Source: Cyanophora paradoxa (Eukaryota; Glaucocystophyceae; Cyanophorales; Cyanophoraceae). From it: a stretch of 64,000 nt of DNA. Under the pieces are notes generated by a model, which was given only the letters and a program-made list of their open reading frames with translations, was not told where the DNA came from and searched no databases. The stretch covers positions 186,001 to 250,000 of the forward strand of contig QPMI01000062.1 in the NCBI GenBank assembly GCA_004431415.1, given 5' to 3'. This document shows positions 34,020 through 44,678 of the stretch, piece after piece. Position numbers and translations under genes: made by a program. The first letter of the stretch is position 1; each line of letters opens with the position of its first letter.

Positions 34020-34532
34020 ATGGGTGCGCCGGGCGGGCGCGCGCTGGAGCGCATCTGTGCCGTCGTATATGCGTGCGCTGACCTTGCCGATGTGCCCTAA
34101 CCGCAGGCAAGATCAAGGTTCACGAGCTCCGCGGCAAGGGCAAGGGCGAGCTGGTGAAGCAGCTGGACGACCTCAAGAACGAGCTCGTCAACCTGCGTGT
34201 GGCTAAGGTCACTGGCTCTGCGGCGTCCAAGCTCTCGAAGATGTGCGCCTCCCGATCGCGCCGCTTGTCGCGATGTTCTAACGCGGGCCCTGGCGAGCAG
34301 CAAGGTCGTCCGCAAGTCGATCGCGCGTGTCCTGACTGTCATCAGCCAGTCTCAGCGCGCCGAGCTCGAGAAGTTCTACAAGACCAAGAAGTACAAGCCG
34401 CTCGATCTCCGCGTGAAGAAGACCCGCGCCATCCGCCGCCGCCTCACCAAGAACGAGTCTTCTCTGGTCACTGAGCGCCAGCGCAAGAAGCAGATCCACT
34501 TCCCCCTGCGGAAGTACGCCGTCAAGGCGTAA
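34020..34532 (+). CDS. RPL35: 60S ribosomal protein L35 (uL29)
   Basis: Cytosolic large-subunit ribosomal protein at the polypeptide exit tunnel. Three exons: 34020-34023 (ATGG), 34107-34242 and 34301-34532. Splicing gives [20 protein letters not shown] ... [20 protein letters not shown] ... [20 protein letters not shown] ... [11 protein letters not shown] and stop TAA at 34530, the full-length eukaryotic protein of about 123 residues. Splitting the ATG codon from the rest by an intron just one base later is common in ribosomal protein genes. Both introns are GTGCGCC...CAG with a CTAAC-type branch site close to the acceptor (ccctaaccgcag; ttctaacgcggg). It converges with the DUS3-like gene. 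Confidence 0.95.
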
Positions 34533-35129
34533 GCAGCCTTAGCTCTGGTTCCTCCAGCACGGCCGCTGGCGCCTCTGCGGGGGCGCGAGCATTCGGCGCT
34601 AGGCAGGCAATCGTTCGACGGATGCATCCTTTCTTTCCTGTACGTGCCCCGTAGACTCTGGACCCAATCTTGATCATGGTCCTGTTCTGTTCGCCTCGCG
34701 TGCCCAAGCCATCAGCCCAGTTCCTCCATGGAGCCGGGATTCTTTTCACGACAACAATCTGCGTCAGAACCTCCGTTTGGCGCGTCGGCGGCGGCGGCCC
34801 ATCTTCTCCCGCGGGGTCGGAGCGCTCGGCGATCGCGACCCGTGGCTGCAGCCCCGGCGCTTGCGTTCGTTTTGCGGGAGCGGGCAGTCTGGGGGAGCTA
34901 GCTTCTGGCGTTCTGGCGGCCCAGGGACTCTCTCGCCTTCTCGCTAGACCCAACCTCAGGGGGCCGGTCCTTTCTCTCGCACGGACCCTGCGAGCGCATG
35001 CACGACACAGAGGCAGCCCCTTTCATTTCCATCCGCGGAAGCGCGTCCTAGCTGCACTGCCGGGGGGTTCCAGCTCAGCCGTTTCCGTAGGAGGCGCTCT
35101 TGTGCTTTGCCCTGCGCGCGAGGGCCGCG
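34533..35129. other. Intergenic, convergent 3' ends
   Basis: About 0.6 kb between the L35 stop and the stop of the DUS3-like gene. Composition is closer to average DNA than the genes, with pyrimidine-rich runs. No exon, RNA gene or repeat seen. Confidence 0.45.
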
Positions 35130-38100
35130 TCAGGAGGGCCGGCGCAGGGGTCGGGGGCGGCCCGGCGGGTCGGTGATGGGCTCGAGGGGGCGCGGGCGCT
35201 GGCGGGCGCACATGAAGCGGAAGCCCTCGGGGACGGGGCCCAGCAGCATCTCCGAGATCTGCGGCGGCGGGGGTCACACCTCCCGGCCCGAAGTTCTGGG
35301 CCCGGGGGCGCGGCGGGGGCGGGGGCGGGGGGCGGGGGGCGGGGCGGGCCTTGACCCAGTCGCGGGAGTCGTCGGAGCAGAGGAGGTCCTCGAGGTCGGA
35401 GCGGGCGCAGAACTTGGGCGGCCGGTCGTTGATGCGCTGCGGCAGCACCTCGAGGAGCCCCGCGGGGATGTAGCGGCACGTGTACGAGAGCCACTGCACC
35501 GCCGCCGTCAGCGCGGGGCCGCAGCGAGGGGCCGTCGGGCGGGGCGGGGGCGGGCCTCGAGGAGGAAGCGGCGGGTGTTCTCGACGCCCTTGTCGTCGGA
35601 GCCCCAGTGGTCGAGGCCGTAGTTGACGAAGTCGCGGCAGAGGTCGAGGCGCTCCCCCGCCGAGATGTCCCACGTCCGCCGCTCCTTGATCTCCGTGAAG
35701 ATCCACGGCTTCAGCAGCGCCTGCGCCGCCCCTCGGCGGGGGCGCGGGGAGGGGCGGGACGGGGGGCGGGCGGCGCACGCCGCGGGCGACCATGCAGGTC
35801 GCGATCTTCCCGGACTCCATGCGCGCCCAGTACTGCCCGCGAGGGAGTGGGCGGGAGGCAGGCGGGGCGACGGCGGCGGGCGGCGCACGTCCTCCCAGCC
35901 GAGGATGTCCCCGTTGCCGATGACGGGCACCGGCGAGCCCTCCGCCACCCGGTTGATGTACTCCCAGTCTGCGCCCCGCCCTCCCCCGTGAGCCCCGGAA
36001 GCAGAGGGGCGGGGCGGGGCGGGGCAGGCCGGCGAGCTTGTGGTAGCGCTGCAGCCGCGAGCGACCGTGGACCTGCGGGAAGGGGCTCGCAATCCGAAGG
36101 CAGGGGCCGGCTCGAGCGGGGCGGACGGTGACGGCGGAGGCGCCCCACTGGGCGACGAGGGGCGCGAACTTGTGCGCCACCTGCCGCTTGTCGTCCCAGC
36201 CCTGCCCCGCCCCGCCCGCCCGCTCGAACTCGCGGGGGGGAAGAGAGCAGGGGCGCGGGGCGCGGCCGCACGGTGCGCATCTTGACGGTGACGGGGCAGG
36301 AGAGGATGGAGGACCTGCCGGCCGGCCGGGGTCGATGCGGCCCAGCGCAGAAGAGGCGGGGCGGGCCGGGCCCGGGGCGGGGCGGGGCGGGGCGCACATG
36401 CTGCGGACGACGCCCTCGAAGCGCTGGGGCCGGTTCAGGAGGGCCGAGCCCCCGCCGCGGTTCACCACGATGTCGATCGGGCAACCGCTGCGCGCGAGGG
36501 GCGTCGGGGGGGAGCGGCGTGGGGGAAGCGGCGATGCGGGGGCACCAGTTGAGGTCCACGAAGTCGACGTCGGGGATGTGGTCCTCGATCAGCTCCGCCA
36601 CCCTGCGCCCCGCTCAGCGGCGCCGGCTGGCCCGGACCCGCTGGGGGGCCCCCGCACTTGGCGAGGAGCTCGGGGACGCTGCCGCAGAGCTGGACGCCGA
36701 AGACGCCCTCCGAGCGGTGCCGCCGCAGCAGCGCCCACTCCGAGTTCTGCCCCGCCAGCAGGTTCGGCGCCATCGCCATCTCCCCGCACGTGATCTCGCA
36801 CCCCAAGCCCTGCCCCGCCCCGCCCCGCCCTCGCCAGAGGCCCCCGGCGCCGGCGGAGGGGGAAGGGGCCAGGGGCGCGCCCTGCAGATGCGGCGGAAGG
36901 GCGTGTTCCCGACCGTCGTCAGCGGCGCCAGGTACGTCTTCCCCGCGAAGTCCACCTGCACGAGAGGCCCCCGCCCGTCGGCCACGCCGCGAGAGGGGCG
37001 GGGCGGGGTGGGGCGGGGCGGGGTGGGGCGGGGCGGGCCCTGCGCTTCTCGGCGGGCCGGAGGCGGGCCTCGCGGTCGTGGCTCCCCTGGTCCAGCTCCT
37101 CCTTCTTCCGCTCCTCCGCCGCCGCGGCGGGCTCCTTCACCGACGCCTCCTGCGTCGCCGGCTCCGCCGCATCCTCCTCCTCCTCCTTCTCCTCCCCGCC
37201 GTGCTGCCCCTCCTCCTCGGCCGCTGCACGCTCCGGGGCCTCCTCCCCCGCCGCGCACTCCTCCCCCTCGCACCCCTCCAGCTCCTTCGCCTGCGCAGGC
37301 CGGCGGGTGAGGGCGGGTGACGCGCGGCGGGCGCGCGAAGATTGCGGACCTGTCCGGAGGTGCCGCCGGCGCCGGCGCCGGATCCGGAGCGGTTGCGCTC
37401 CTTCATGATGGCGTCCCACTCGGCCTGGAAGCGGTCCGAGCGGGCGAACGAGAGCTGCTTCTTCCGCAGTCGCGTCTGCAGATCCCGCGTGAACACGTTC
37501 AGCAGCGGGTCCTTCCACGCCGCGAACTTCTGCGGCCCGGGGTCAGCTCCGCCGCCGCCTCAGCTCGGGGGCCACACGCACCACTTCGTCGACGACGTTC
37601 TTGCCGTCGCGGATGTGGGTGGCGCCGTAGCGGCAGAGGATGCCGAAGGGGCACTTGCCGCTCGCCTCGAAGTGCCTGCAGGAGGGCCCGAGGTCCGCCG
37701 GCTTGCTCGCCAGGTACTTAGCCACGTCGTGGCTGAAGTGGCACTTCTCCCCGTGCGCGCACTCCTCCCCCAGCGCAACCTGCGCGCACGCCGCCGGTGA
37801 GCGCGCCCCGCGCCCGGCCCGCGCCGGCACCGGCGCCCACGCACCGTGAAGCACATCTTCTGGTCGCGCGCCGGCTTGTCCTGCGGCGCCGCGCGGATGC
37901 GCTCCCGCTTCTTGCGCTTGCCGCCGCCCCCCTGCTGGTCTCGGTCTCCCTTGCGCTTCTTGCCCTCGGCATCGTCGCCTGCTCCCGCTCCGCCTTCCGC
38001 TGGCGCCTCGCCGTTCGCGGCGCCGCCTCCCGCGGGCGCCTCTGGGGCTGAACTCGCGCTTGCCGCTGCCTCGCTTCCCGCGCTGGCGGCCGCGCCGTCG

Positions 38101-38253
38101 CCCGCGGGCACCTGCTTCGGTTGTCGCGGCTTGACGCGCAGGTACCTGCCGGCAGTGCGATCAGCGCAAGCGGCGCGTACGTGGGCTTCGGAGCTCACTC
38201 GCGCTTCACTGGAGCAATACCGAGCGCCTGCAGCTCTGCGGGAGGCGTGTCAT
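35130..38253 (-). CDS. tRNA-dihydrouridine(47) synthase, DUS3-like, with CCCH zinc fingers
   Basis: Flavin-dependent reduction of U47 in cytosolic tRNAs. The N-terminal part (about 37560-38200) is Ala/Lys-rich, with a basic [12 protein letters not shown] stretch, then two CCCH fingers: [11 protein letters not shown], and a second with [13 protein letters not shown]. After an acidic linker (about 37080-37290) the Dus barrel begins [25 protein letters not shown], then [55 protein letters not shown] (catalytic Cys of GCP near 36480), [34 protein letters not shown], and the C-terminal [13 protein letters not shown], stop TGA 35130. This fingers-plus-Dus order is specific to DUS3. The first exon is uncertain; the candidate ATG is at 38251-38253. 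About twelve introns. Confidence 0.85.
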
Positions 38254-38712
38254 AGCTAAGCGGGCGATCGAAGGGGGAAGCAGACCTGCGCCGGTCATGG
38301 AAAGCAGCGCGGCCGGATCCTCTCTCGAGATACCTTCAAACGCCATCGCCGCCTCGCTGGCCATCTTTCCCGCTCGCTCGCGCTCACGGCCGGCAAGTGC
38401 TGAAGCGGGGTACGCATGCTCGTCTTGTTGAGCTCGCTAGGCCTGTCAGCGAGGCTTTCAGCAGCTCGCCGCCATCCGATTCAGCTCCGTGAGAGATTCA
38501 GCTCCGTGAGAGCCTACTTGCTTGGTCGCCGCCGGTCGGCGCCGCTGTACCGACGCTTTTTTAGTAGCTGCACGGTATCCGCGGTTCCATGCGCTAAGGG
38601 CCGGATTCACTGCGGAGCGCGTCAGCACAGTGTCATTACGGATTTCGGCTCTCGCGCACGAGGCCGGCTGAGTGCGGACCGAGCCTTCTTCGCCAAACTT
38701 GAAACGTTAGCT
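38254..38712. promoter_or_regulatory. Divergent promoter region with 17-bp direct repeat
   Basis: 459 bp between the DUS3-like and TIR gene starts. The word gattcagctccgtgaga is repeated in tandem at 38479-38495 and 38496-38512. Both flanking starts share the context ttagctATG. No TATA box seen. Confidence 0.4.
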
Positions 38713-41269
38713 ATGGCGAACGCGGCGGCCCTACGGCCCGTCTTCATTAGCTACTCGTCGAAGGTGAGCCGAACGTCGCGAGGAAAGCCTCGGCGTGGCT
38801 CGGCCGACACGGCAGGGCCACACGCGCAGGACAAGGAGTTCGCGTGGAAGCTGGTGGAGGACCTGCGCCTCAACGGCCTCGAGCAGTCCATTTGGATCGG
38901 TGCGACCGTCTCGCGCTACATTCGTGTGCTCCGGCCCTGAGCTGAGCCCGCCCGGGGCCCGCCCGCGCCGCGGCCGCAGACCGGGACTTCATCGAGGCGG
39001 GGCAGACGGGGTGGCGGGAGCAGATCGTGAAGGAGCTGAACTACTGCCGGGTGGCGATCTGCGTGCTCAGCGCCAACTACTACGAGTCCGTCCCCTGCGC
39101 GAAGGAGGCGAACGGCCTCTCCGACCGCGAGGAGCGCCGCGAGGACCTCGTCGTCCGCCCCGCCCCGTACCCCCCTCGCCCTCCCCCCTGCCTCTGACGG
39201 GAGGCAGATCATCCCGCTGCGGTACACGATGGATCCCATCCCCGAGAAGCTCCAGGTGGCCTCGTACCCCCCGCCCCCTCCCCTCCCCCCCTCCCCCCCT
39301 CCCCTCCCCCCCTCCCCCCCCTCCCCTCCCCGTGTCCCTCTCACGCCGGCGCCGCAGTGGGTCTTCGACTCGAGCAAGCAGTGGTGGGCGCCGGGCACCC
39401 GGCGGGGCGCGGGGACGGCAGCTGACGGGCGGGGCAGGGTGGACTTCTCGGAGAAGGGGGCGCGGGCGGGCCGCTGCGGGCGACTACCCGGCGGCCTTCC
39501 GCGCCCTCCTCGACCCCTCTGCAAGAGCCTCGGCCTCGCCGCCCCCGCGCCCTCCGCTTCTCCGGCGACCCCGACGCCGAGGGCGAGCGCGCCCCGGCCC
39601 GGGCCCCGGCGCCGGCCACGGGGGCGCGCCGCCGCCGCAGCGGTCGATGCCCGCTCGTGCGCCGGCCGGCGACGCGGACGCGGCGGCGCAGGCGGCGGTG
39701 CGGAGCCGGGAGTACCTCGAGCAGGCGGTGCGCGGTGCCGCCGCCCTCGGGCGCGAGCGCGAGCTCGGCGCCGCTCCGGCCGAAGCGTTGCGCAGGACGG
39801 AAAAGAAGCGGAGCAGCTGAAGGCGATCTTCCGCGGTCTGGACTTCAACCAGGACGCCCTCATCACCCTCGACGACCTCAACCTGCCCTTCGCCGGCAAC
39901 CGCGTCAAGGCGCCGGCCCCCGCGCCCCGCCTTCTTCCCTCCCTCGCTCCCTGTCTTTCCTGAGCGGGGCGGGGCGGGGCCAGATCGGGGCCTTCATGAC
40001 GGCGTTCGGGCTGCGCCTCAACGGCCGCCTCGAGGCACGCACCTTCGTCGAGGTGACCCGTCCCCTCCCCCCCCCCTCCCACCACCCCCCTCCCGCTCCC
40101 GCGCAGTGGACTCACCGCCCGCGCCGCAGAAACTGGTCGGCATCGAGGTCATGGAGGGCCAGAACGGTGAGCGCGCGCCCCTTCGCGCAGTGCCGCGCAG
40201 CGGCCGCTGCGCCTGAATCTGGCCTCCCGCCGCGTGCAGTGCCCTCGCAGTTGAAACCGGTGCATGTCTCCCCAGGGGACCTCCCGCTCAGGTGCCCCCC
40301 GCTGGGAGATGACGGGGTGGCGGCGGGCGGCAGGTGGCCGAGGCTTTCCAGTGGCTGGTCGAAACGACGAGGGCGGATGCGGCGGACCCGCGGCAGCGCG
40401 CCGAGGTGCCCCTCCGCCCGCCCCCGGGGCCCCTCGGCGCCGCGCTCAGCCGCCGTGGCGCCGTCGACGCGGCGCGCGGCAGCTGCTCTTCCGCTACTAC
40501 GACCGGAACGCGAGCGGCGGCCTCTCCTTCGACGAGGTCCTCGCCGTCATCCAGGTGCGGGCTCGAGCGGCGCGGCTCCCCAGGGGCCGCGCCGCGCCGC
40601 TCTCCCCTCCCCGCCCGACCCCGCCGGCACAGGCCTTCCGGAAGTCCGGCGACCAGGAGTTCTCCCCCGCCGAGATCGACGAGATCCGCACCCTCTTCGA
40701 GTGCGCGGCGTCCGACGCGAGGCCGAGCCGCCGAGCGGGGCGCTGAGGGGCGGGGCGGCGGGCGCAGCGCGGTGGACGAGAACCTGGACGAGGATATCTC
40801 GCTGGAGGAGTTCGTGAAGGCCATCGAGACCCTCCCCGAGTTCAAGACGGCGTGGGAGCCGTGGGAGACCCCCGGCGGGCTCGGCCCGCCCGTCAACGCC
40901 GCCGGCGCCCCCATGGCCCGCGGCGCGAAGGGCGGCATCTACTACTGCGGGCGGAACATCGGGAAGTGCCGGTGCCGCCCCTCGGGGACCTGCGACGGGG
41001 TCTGCGGGACGGGGAGCGGCTGCCAATGCGCGGACTGCGAGGCGGCGGAGGCGGAGCGGGAGGCGAAGGGCGACGCGCCGCGCTTCAAGAGCGCGAGGCA
41101 CGCGCACGAGCTCGCCCTCCAGGTGCCGCGCTACACGGGGCAAACGTGGGGCTGCGACATCTGCAAGCAGCGGATGAAGAACTGTTGGCGCGGCAAGTCC
41201 TTCCACTGCCCTCAGTGCAAGTTCGACATGTGCTGGGCCTGCTACACCGCGGAGAGCGGCACAGGGTAG
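38713..41269 (+). CDS. TIR-domain protein with EF-hands and a C-terminal zinc-binding region
   Basis: ATG at 38713. The TIR domain comes first: PVFISYSSK, DKEFAWKLVEDLRLNGLEQS, DFIEAGQTGWREQIVKELNY, CRVAICVLSANYYESVPCAK (about 38740-39120); a Glu follows CAK, where catalytic TIR NADases carry theirs. A helical/low-complexity linker leads to EF-hand-like units: LDFNQDALITLDDLNLPF (about 39838-39890), YYDRNASGGLSFDEVLAVIQ (40495-40554), FRKSGDQEFSPAEIDEIRTL and VDENLDEDISLEEFVKAIET. The last exon is Cys-rich: YYCGRNIGKCRCRPSGTCDG, CGTGSGCQCADC, then CDICKQRMKNCWRGKSFHCP and CKFDMCWACY, a ZZ/PHD-like finger, stop TAG 41267. Inference: a calcium-regulated TIR signalling or NAD-consuming protein. 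I know no named family with this exact order. Confidence 0.8.
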
Positions 41270-41682
41270 CTGCAGCCGTAGCCGGATTTGTCTGTAACAC
41301 GGTGCCACGCCGTGACGCTGATTGGATTCAACTTGGCAAAGCCATTACAGTCCAGCCATTCACAGCCAGAAAAAGGCGCATATGCATGTGCACATGCACA
41401 TGGAACGACGTCGACGGGGGCGGATAGCCTAAAGCTAGCAGGGTTCAACTTGGCAACTCGAGCCGGCGAGCTCGGGGGTAGAATCGAGTGCGAGGAGGAT
41501 TGCTAAAGGTGCCACGGTGGAAGGAGGTTCCGGATCTTCGGAAGCCTTGCTGGGGGGGCGCAACCCCCTTCAGGCTTGCAGCAAGCAATCAATTTCGAAT
41601 GTGTGGAGAAATTCACAATAGCCTAGTAGCTGGCCCAGGGGAGGGGCCGAGGGGGTCGAGGGGGCTGGGGGCCGGCCGGCGG
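41270..41682. other. Intergenic, convergent 3' ends
   Basis: 413 bp between two stop codons, AT-richer, with alternating catatgcatgtgcacatgcacatgg near 41378-41403. No gene seen. Confidence 0.4.
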
Positions 41683-44487
41683 CTAGAAGCTGGTGGAGGG
41701 GGTGTCGCGCCAGTCGGGGTGCGTCGGGGGCGACGGCGGCCGCCGCGCCATCGCCCGCCCCGCCGCGGGCTCCTGCGCCCCCGGCGCCAGCGTCACCTCC
41801 CCGCCGTCCTCCGAGCACTTCAGCACCTGCGCCACCTGCGAGCGCGGGGGATCAGACGGGCCGGCGAGCGCCCCGGCCCGGCCCCCGCGCGCCTTGGAGA
41901 CGCAGCCGAGGGAGGAGATGGTGCGCAGCAGCCAGCTGGTGAGCGCGCCGCCCTCGGCGGGGGCCGCCGCGGCCCCCGCCGCGCTGTACGGGTTCACCTG
42001 AGCCGGAGCCGGCGCCGGCGCAGGTGCAGGCGGGCTCGCGGCGGGGCCGCGGCTCGTGCCGGGCGTGAAGCGCGCGACGAACTGGTCGGCGGCGGCGCCC
42101 TCGGAGGGGCGGGCGGGGGCGGTGCGGCGGGGCCTCTCGCGGGGGCGTCGCCGGCTTCGCGCGGGCGACGTCGGGGAGAAGCCCTGCGGGAAGGGCGGCC
42201 CGGGGGGCGGGGGCGGCGCCTGCGCGCGGGGCACAGAGTGAGCGGGGACGCGGGGGCTCGCAAGGGGCGGGCGGGGCGGACGGGGGCGGTGATGGAGGAG
42301 GGGTGGACGCCCCAGCGGGCGTCGACCTCGGCGGCGCGGCGGGCCATCTGGATCTCGTGCATGAGGCGCAGGATCGAGTCCTCCTGCTCGCGCAGCCGCG
42401 CCCGCATCTCCGCCTTCTCCGCCAGCAGCGCCGCGTTCGTGCTCCGCAGCTCCTCCACCGCCGCAGGGTCCGCCCCGGGCGAGCCCGGCGCACCCGCCGG
42501 CTCCCCCGGCGCCTGCCCCTCGGGGGCGGCGGGGGGCGTCCAGTAGGGCGGACCCGGCGGCGAGGGGGACGGGCTCTGCGCCCCTTCCGCCCCCGCAGGG
42601 GGCAGCGGCGTCGGGCTCGCGGCGGCGCCGGGCGACTCGGCGGGCGGGGCGGCGGGCGGGCGCCCGGGTGCCGGAGGTGGAGGGCTGCGGGGTACAGGGG
42701 CGGGCTGCCGGCCGAGGAGGAGCCGCGGCGGCCGCCGGCCGGCGAGCTCGCGGCGCCGGCGCCGGGGGCGGGGGCGGAGGAGGGGCGGAGCCCGCGCGGG
42801 GCGGCGGGGAGGAGGAGGGGCGGGGCGGCGGGGCGGGGCCGGCGGCGAGGGCGACGGCGACGGAGCGGATGATGGTGCCGCCCTCGATGCGGGGCGGGTC
42901 GGGCAGCGCGGGGGGCACGGAGGCGGCCGGCGGCACGTCGGGGCCGGCGAGAGGCGGAAGACGTCGAGCGGGCTCTGCCCCGCCCCTCGGGCGGGCCGGC
43001 GAGAGGCTCCCCGGGCCGCCAGCAGCCGCCGCGCGTGCTCCGCGTCCGCCTGGATGGCCGCCATGGCGGCGGCGGCCGCCGCCGCCGCCCGCTCGCGCTC
43101 GCGCTGGAGCTCCTGCTGCGCGCGCTGCAGCGCCGCCCGCCGCCGGGCCTCCTCCGCGTCCTCCCCCGGGGCCGCCCCGTCCCCTCCCCGTCGTCCTCGT
43201 CGTCGTCCAGGTCGTCCTGCCCGCGCGTGAGTGGCGGCGCGGCGGGTCGGCGGGGCGGGGCACCATGTCGGGGACGCTGACCCAGCGGTGCCGGGCCCCG
43301 CCGCCGCCATCAGCCGGCTCGCCTGCTCCTGCAGCTCCTGCGCCCCGCCCGCACGCCCGTCGGCCCGAGCCGAGCGGCGCTGGGGCGGGCAGGGTCCGCG
43401 GGGCGCACGAGGGCGCGCATGCGGCGGCGGGCCTCCTCCTCCTCGCCCTTAAGGCGCTGCGGGCGGGGCCGGGGCGTGGGCGGGGCGCGGGGCGGGGCGG
43501 GGCGGGCGGGGCGCCGGGGCCGCACGAGCTCGGCCTCGCGCTGGAGGCGGCGCTCCTCGAACTGCTGCGCCAGCGCCGACTGGTACTCCCGCCGCGCCCA
43601 CTCCTTTGCCGCCCGCTCCGACCCCCCGGCGACGCCGGCGGCGCCGCCAGCAGCGACTCCGAGCTCGAGGGCGCCCGCGGGAGCGCCCGCTCCGAGGCGG
43701 GGGCCTCCGGGGAGCGCGAGGCGGCCTCGGCGGGGGCGCGCTCGGCGGCGCTCGCCTCGGCCTCCTCCGCGATGGCGGCCTCGAGGGCGGCGGCCGCCTC
43801 GGCGAAGCCCGGCGAGGGGTGCGCCTCCAGGCGCGCCTCCGCCTGCCGCAGGATCGCCGCCAGCTTCCGGCCCCGCACGCTCCCGATCCGCTCGCCCAGC
43901 TGCGGGCTCCCCCCGCGCTCGCTGCCGGCCGGCGGCGAGGCCGAGTCCGCGAGCGCCCGCAGCGGGTCCTCCAGCGGCGGCATCGCCGGCGGCGGCGACC
44001 CGGCGTCGCGGTCCGAGGCCCCCGCCTGGAGCAGCGCGTTCAGGCCCGAGAGGCTGTCCCGCTCCACGTAGGCCCCCAGCTCCTTCCGCAGCTCCCCGAG
44101 CAGCGCGAGCTCCTGCCGGCGCGTTCGGGCGGACCACGCGCGCTCACGCGCGATTTCGACGGCGCGTTCCGCACCTGCGGCGAGCGGCCGTAGTTCGCCG
44201 CCGCGAAGCCAGTGTCATCCAAAGGCTCTGTTGTGGCACGAGTCGGAGGTCGCGCGGGGTTCGCCTCGAGGCGGCCGCGGCGTTGGTGAAAACGCACCTC
44301 CGTTCACAGTACGAGGTGTTGCGGTGCCGCCCTGGGAAATAGGACTGAGCGCACCATCGGAAGACCGTGAGAGCGGCGGATCGTCGAGGTCGCGCGGCGA
44401 CCGGCCGTTGGCGAGAGCGTGCAGCTCTTCCAACCGCGCTTGCCGCGGCCGCCGCTCCCTGCGCCGCTTCTCACCGGTGTCGCTCAT
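41683..44487 (-). CDS. Coiled-coil protein, unknown function (possibly centrosomal/cytoskeletal)
   Basis: ATG at 44485-44487: MSDTGEKRRRERRPRQARLE. Recognisable segments are ELRKELGAYVERDSLSGLNA, VRGRKLAAILRQAEARLEAH, an Ala/Glu-rich helix near 43740-43800, WARREYQSALAQQFEERRLQ followed by REAEL (about 43540-43600), RLKGEEEEARRRMRALVR, a second coiled coil LLAEKAEMRARLREQEDSIL (about 42360-42430), and Pro/Ala/Ser-rich low-complexity regions. It ends HPDWRDTPSTSF, stop TAG 41683. The short basic coiled coils between proline-rich stretches recall spindle or cilium scaffold proteins such as CSPP, but I cannot assign a family. The low-complexity parts make exon limits unsure. Confidence 0.6.
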
Positions 44488-44678
44488 CCGAGCCGCTCCG
44501 GCCAAACGAGCTAGCTCACAGAGACTCGAGCTGGAGGATAAGAACGCGCAACAGCAAGACTAGCTGCCGGAGGAGGCGCGGTTGTCAACTGGGTTGGGGG
44601 GGGGGGGGGGGGGGGGTTGAACTTCGAGGGGGCTACAGTCACGCGCACCTCAACTGCCAAAGCTCGCGGGCGGCGGCG
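44488..44678. promoter_or_regulatory. 191-bp divergent promoter with a G18-20 run
   Basis: Between the ATG codons of two divergent coiled-coil genes. It contains a G homopolymer at about 44598-44618 that could form a G-quadruplex or exclude nucleosomes. This is one of the few long homopolymers in the window that is outside a gene. Confidence 0.45.

Noticed and set aside
38164-38198. Start at 38198 for the DUS3-like gene
   Set aside because: The codon is GTG and sits at an apparent intron donor (gtgagctcc). A spliced upstream exon is more likely.
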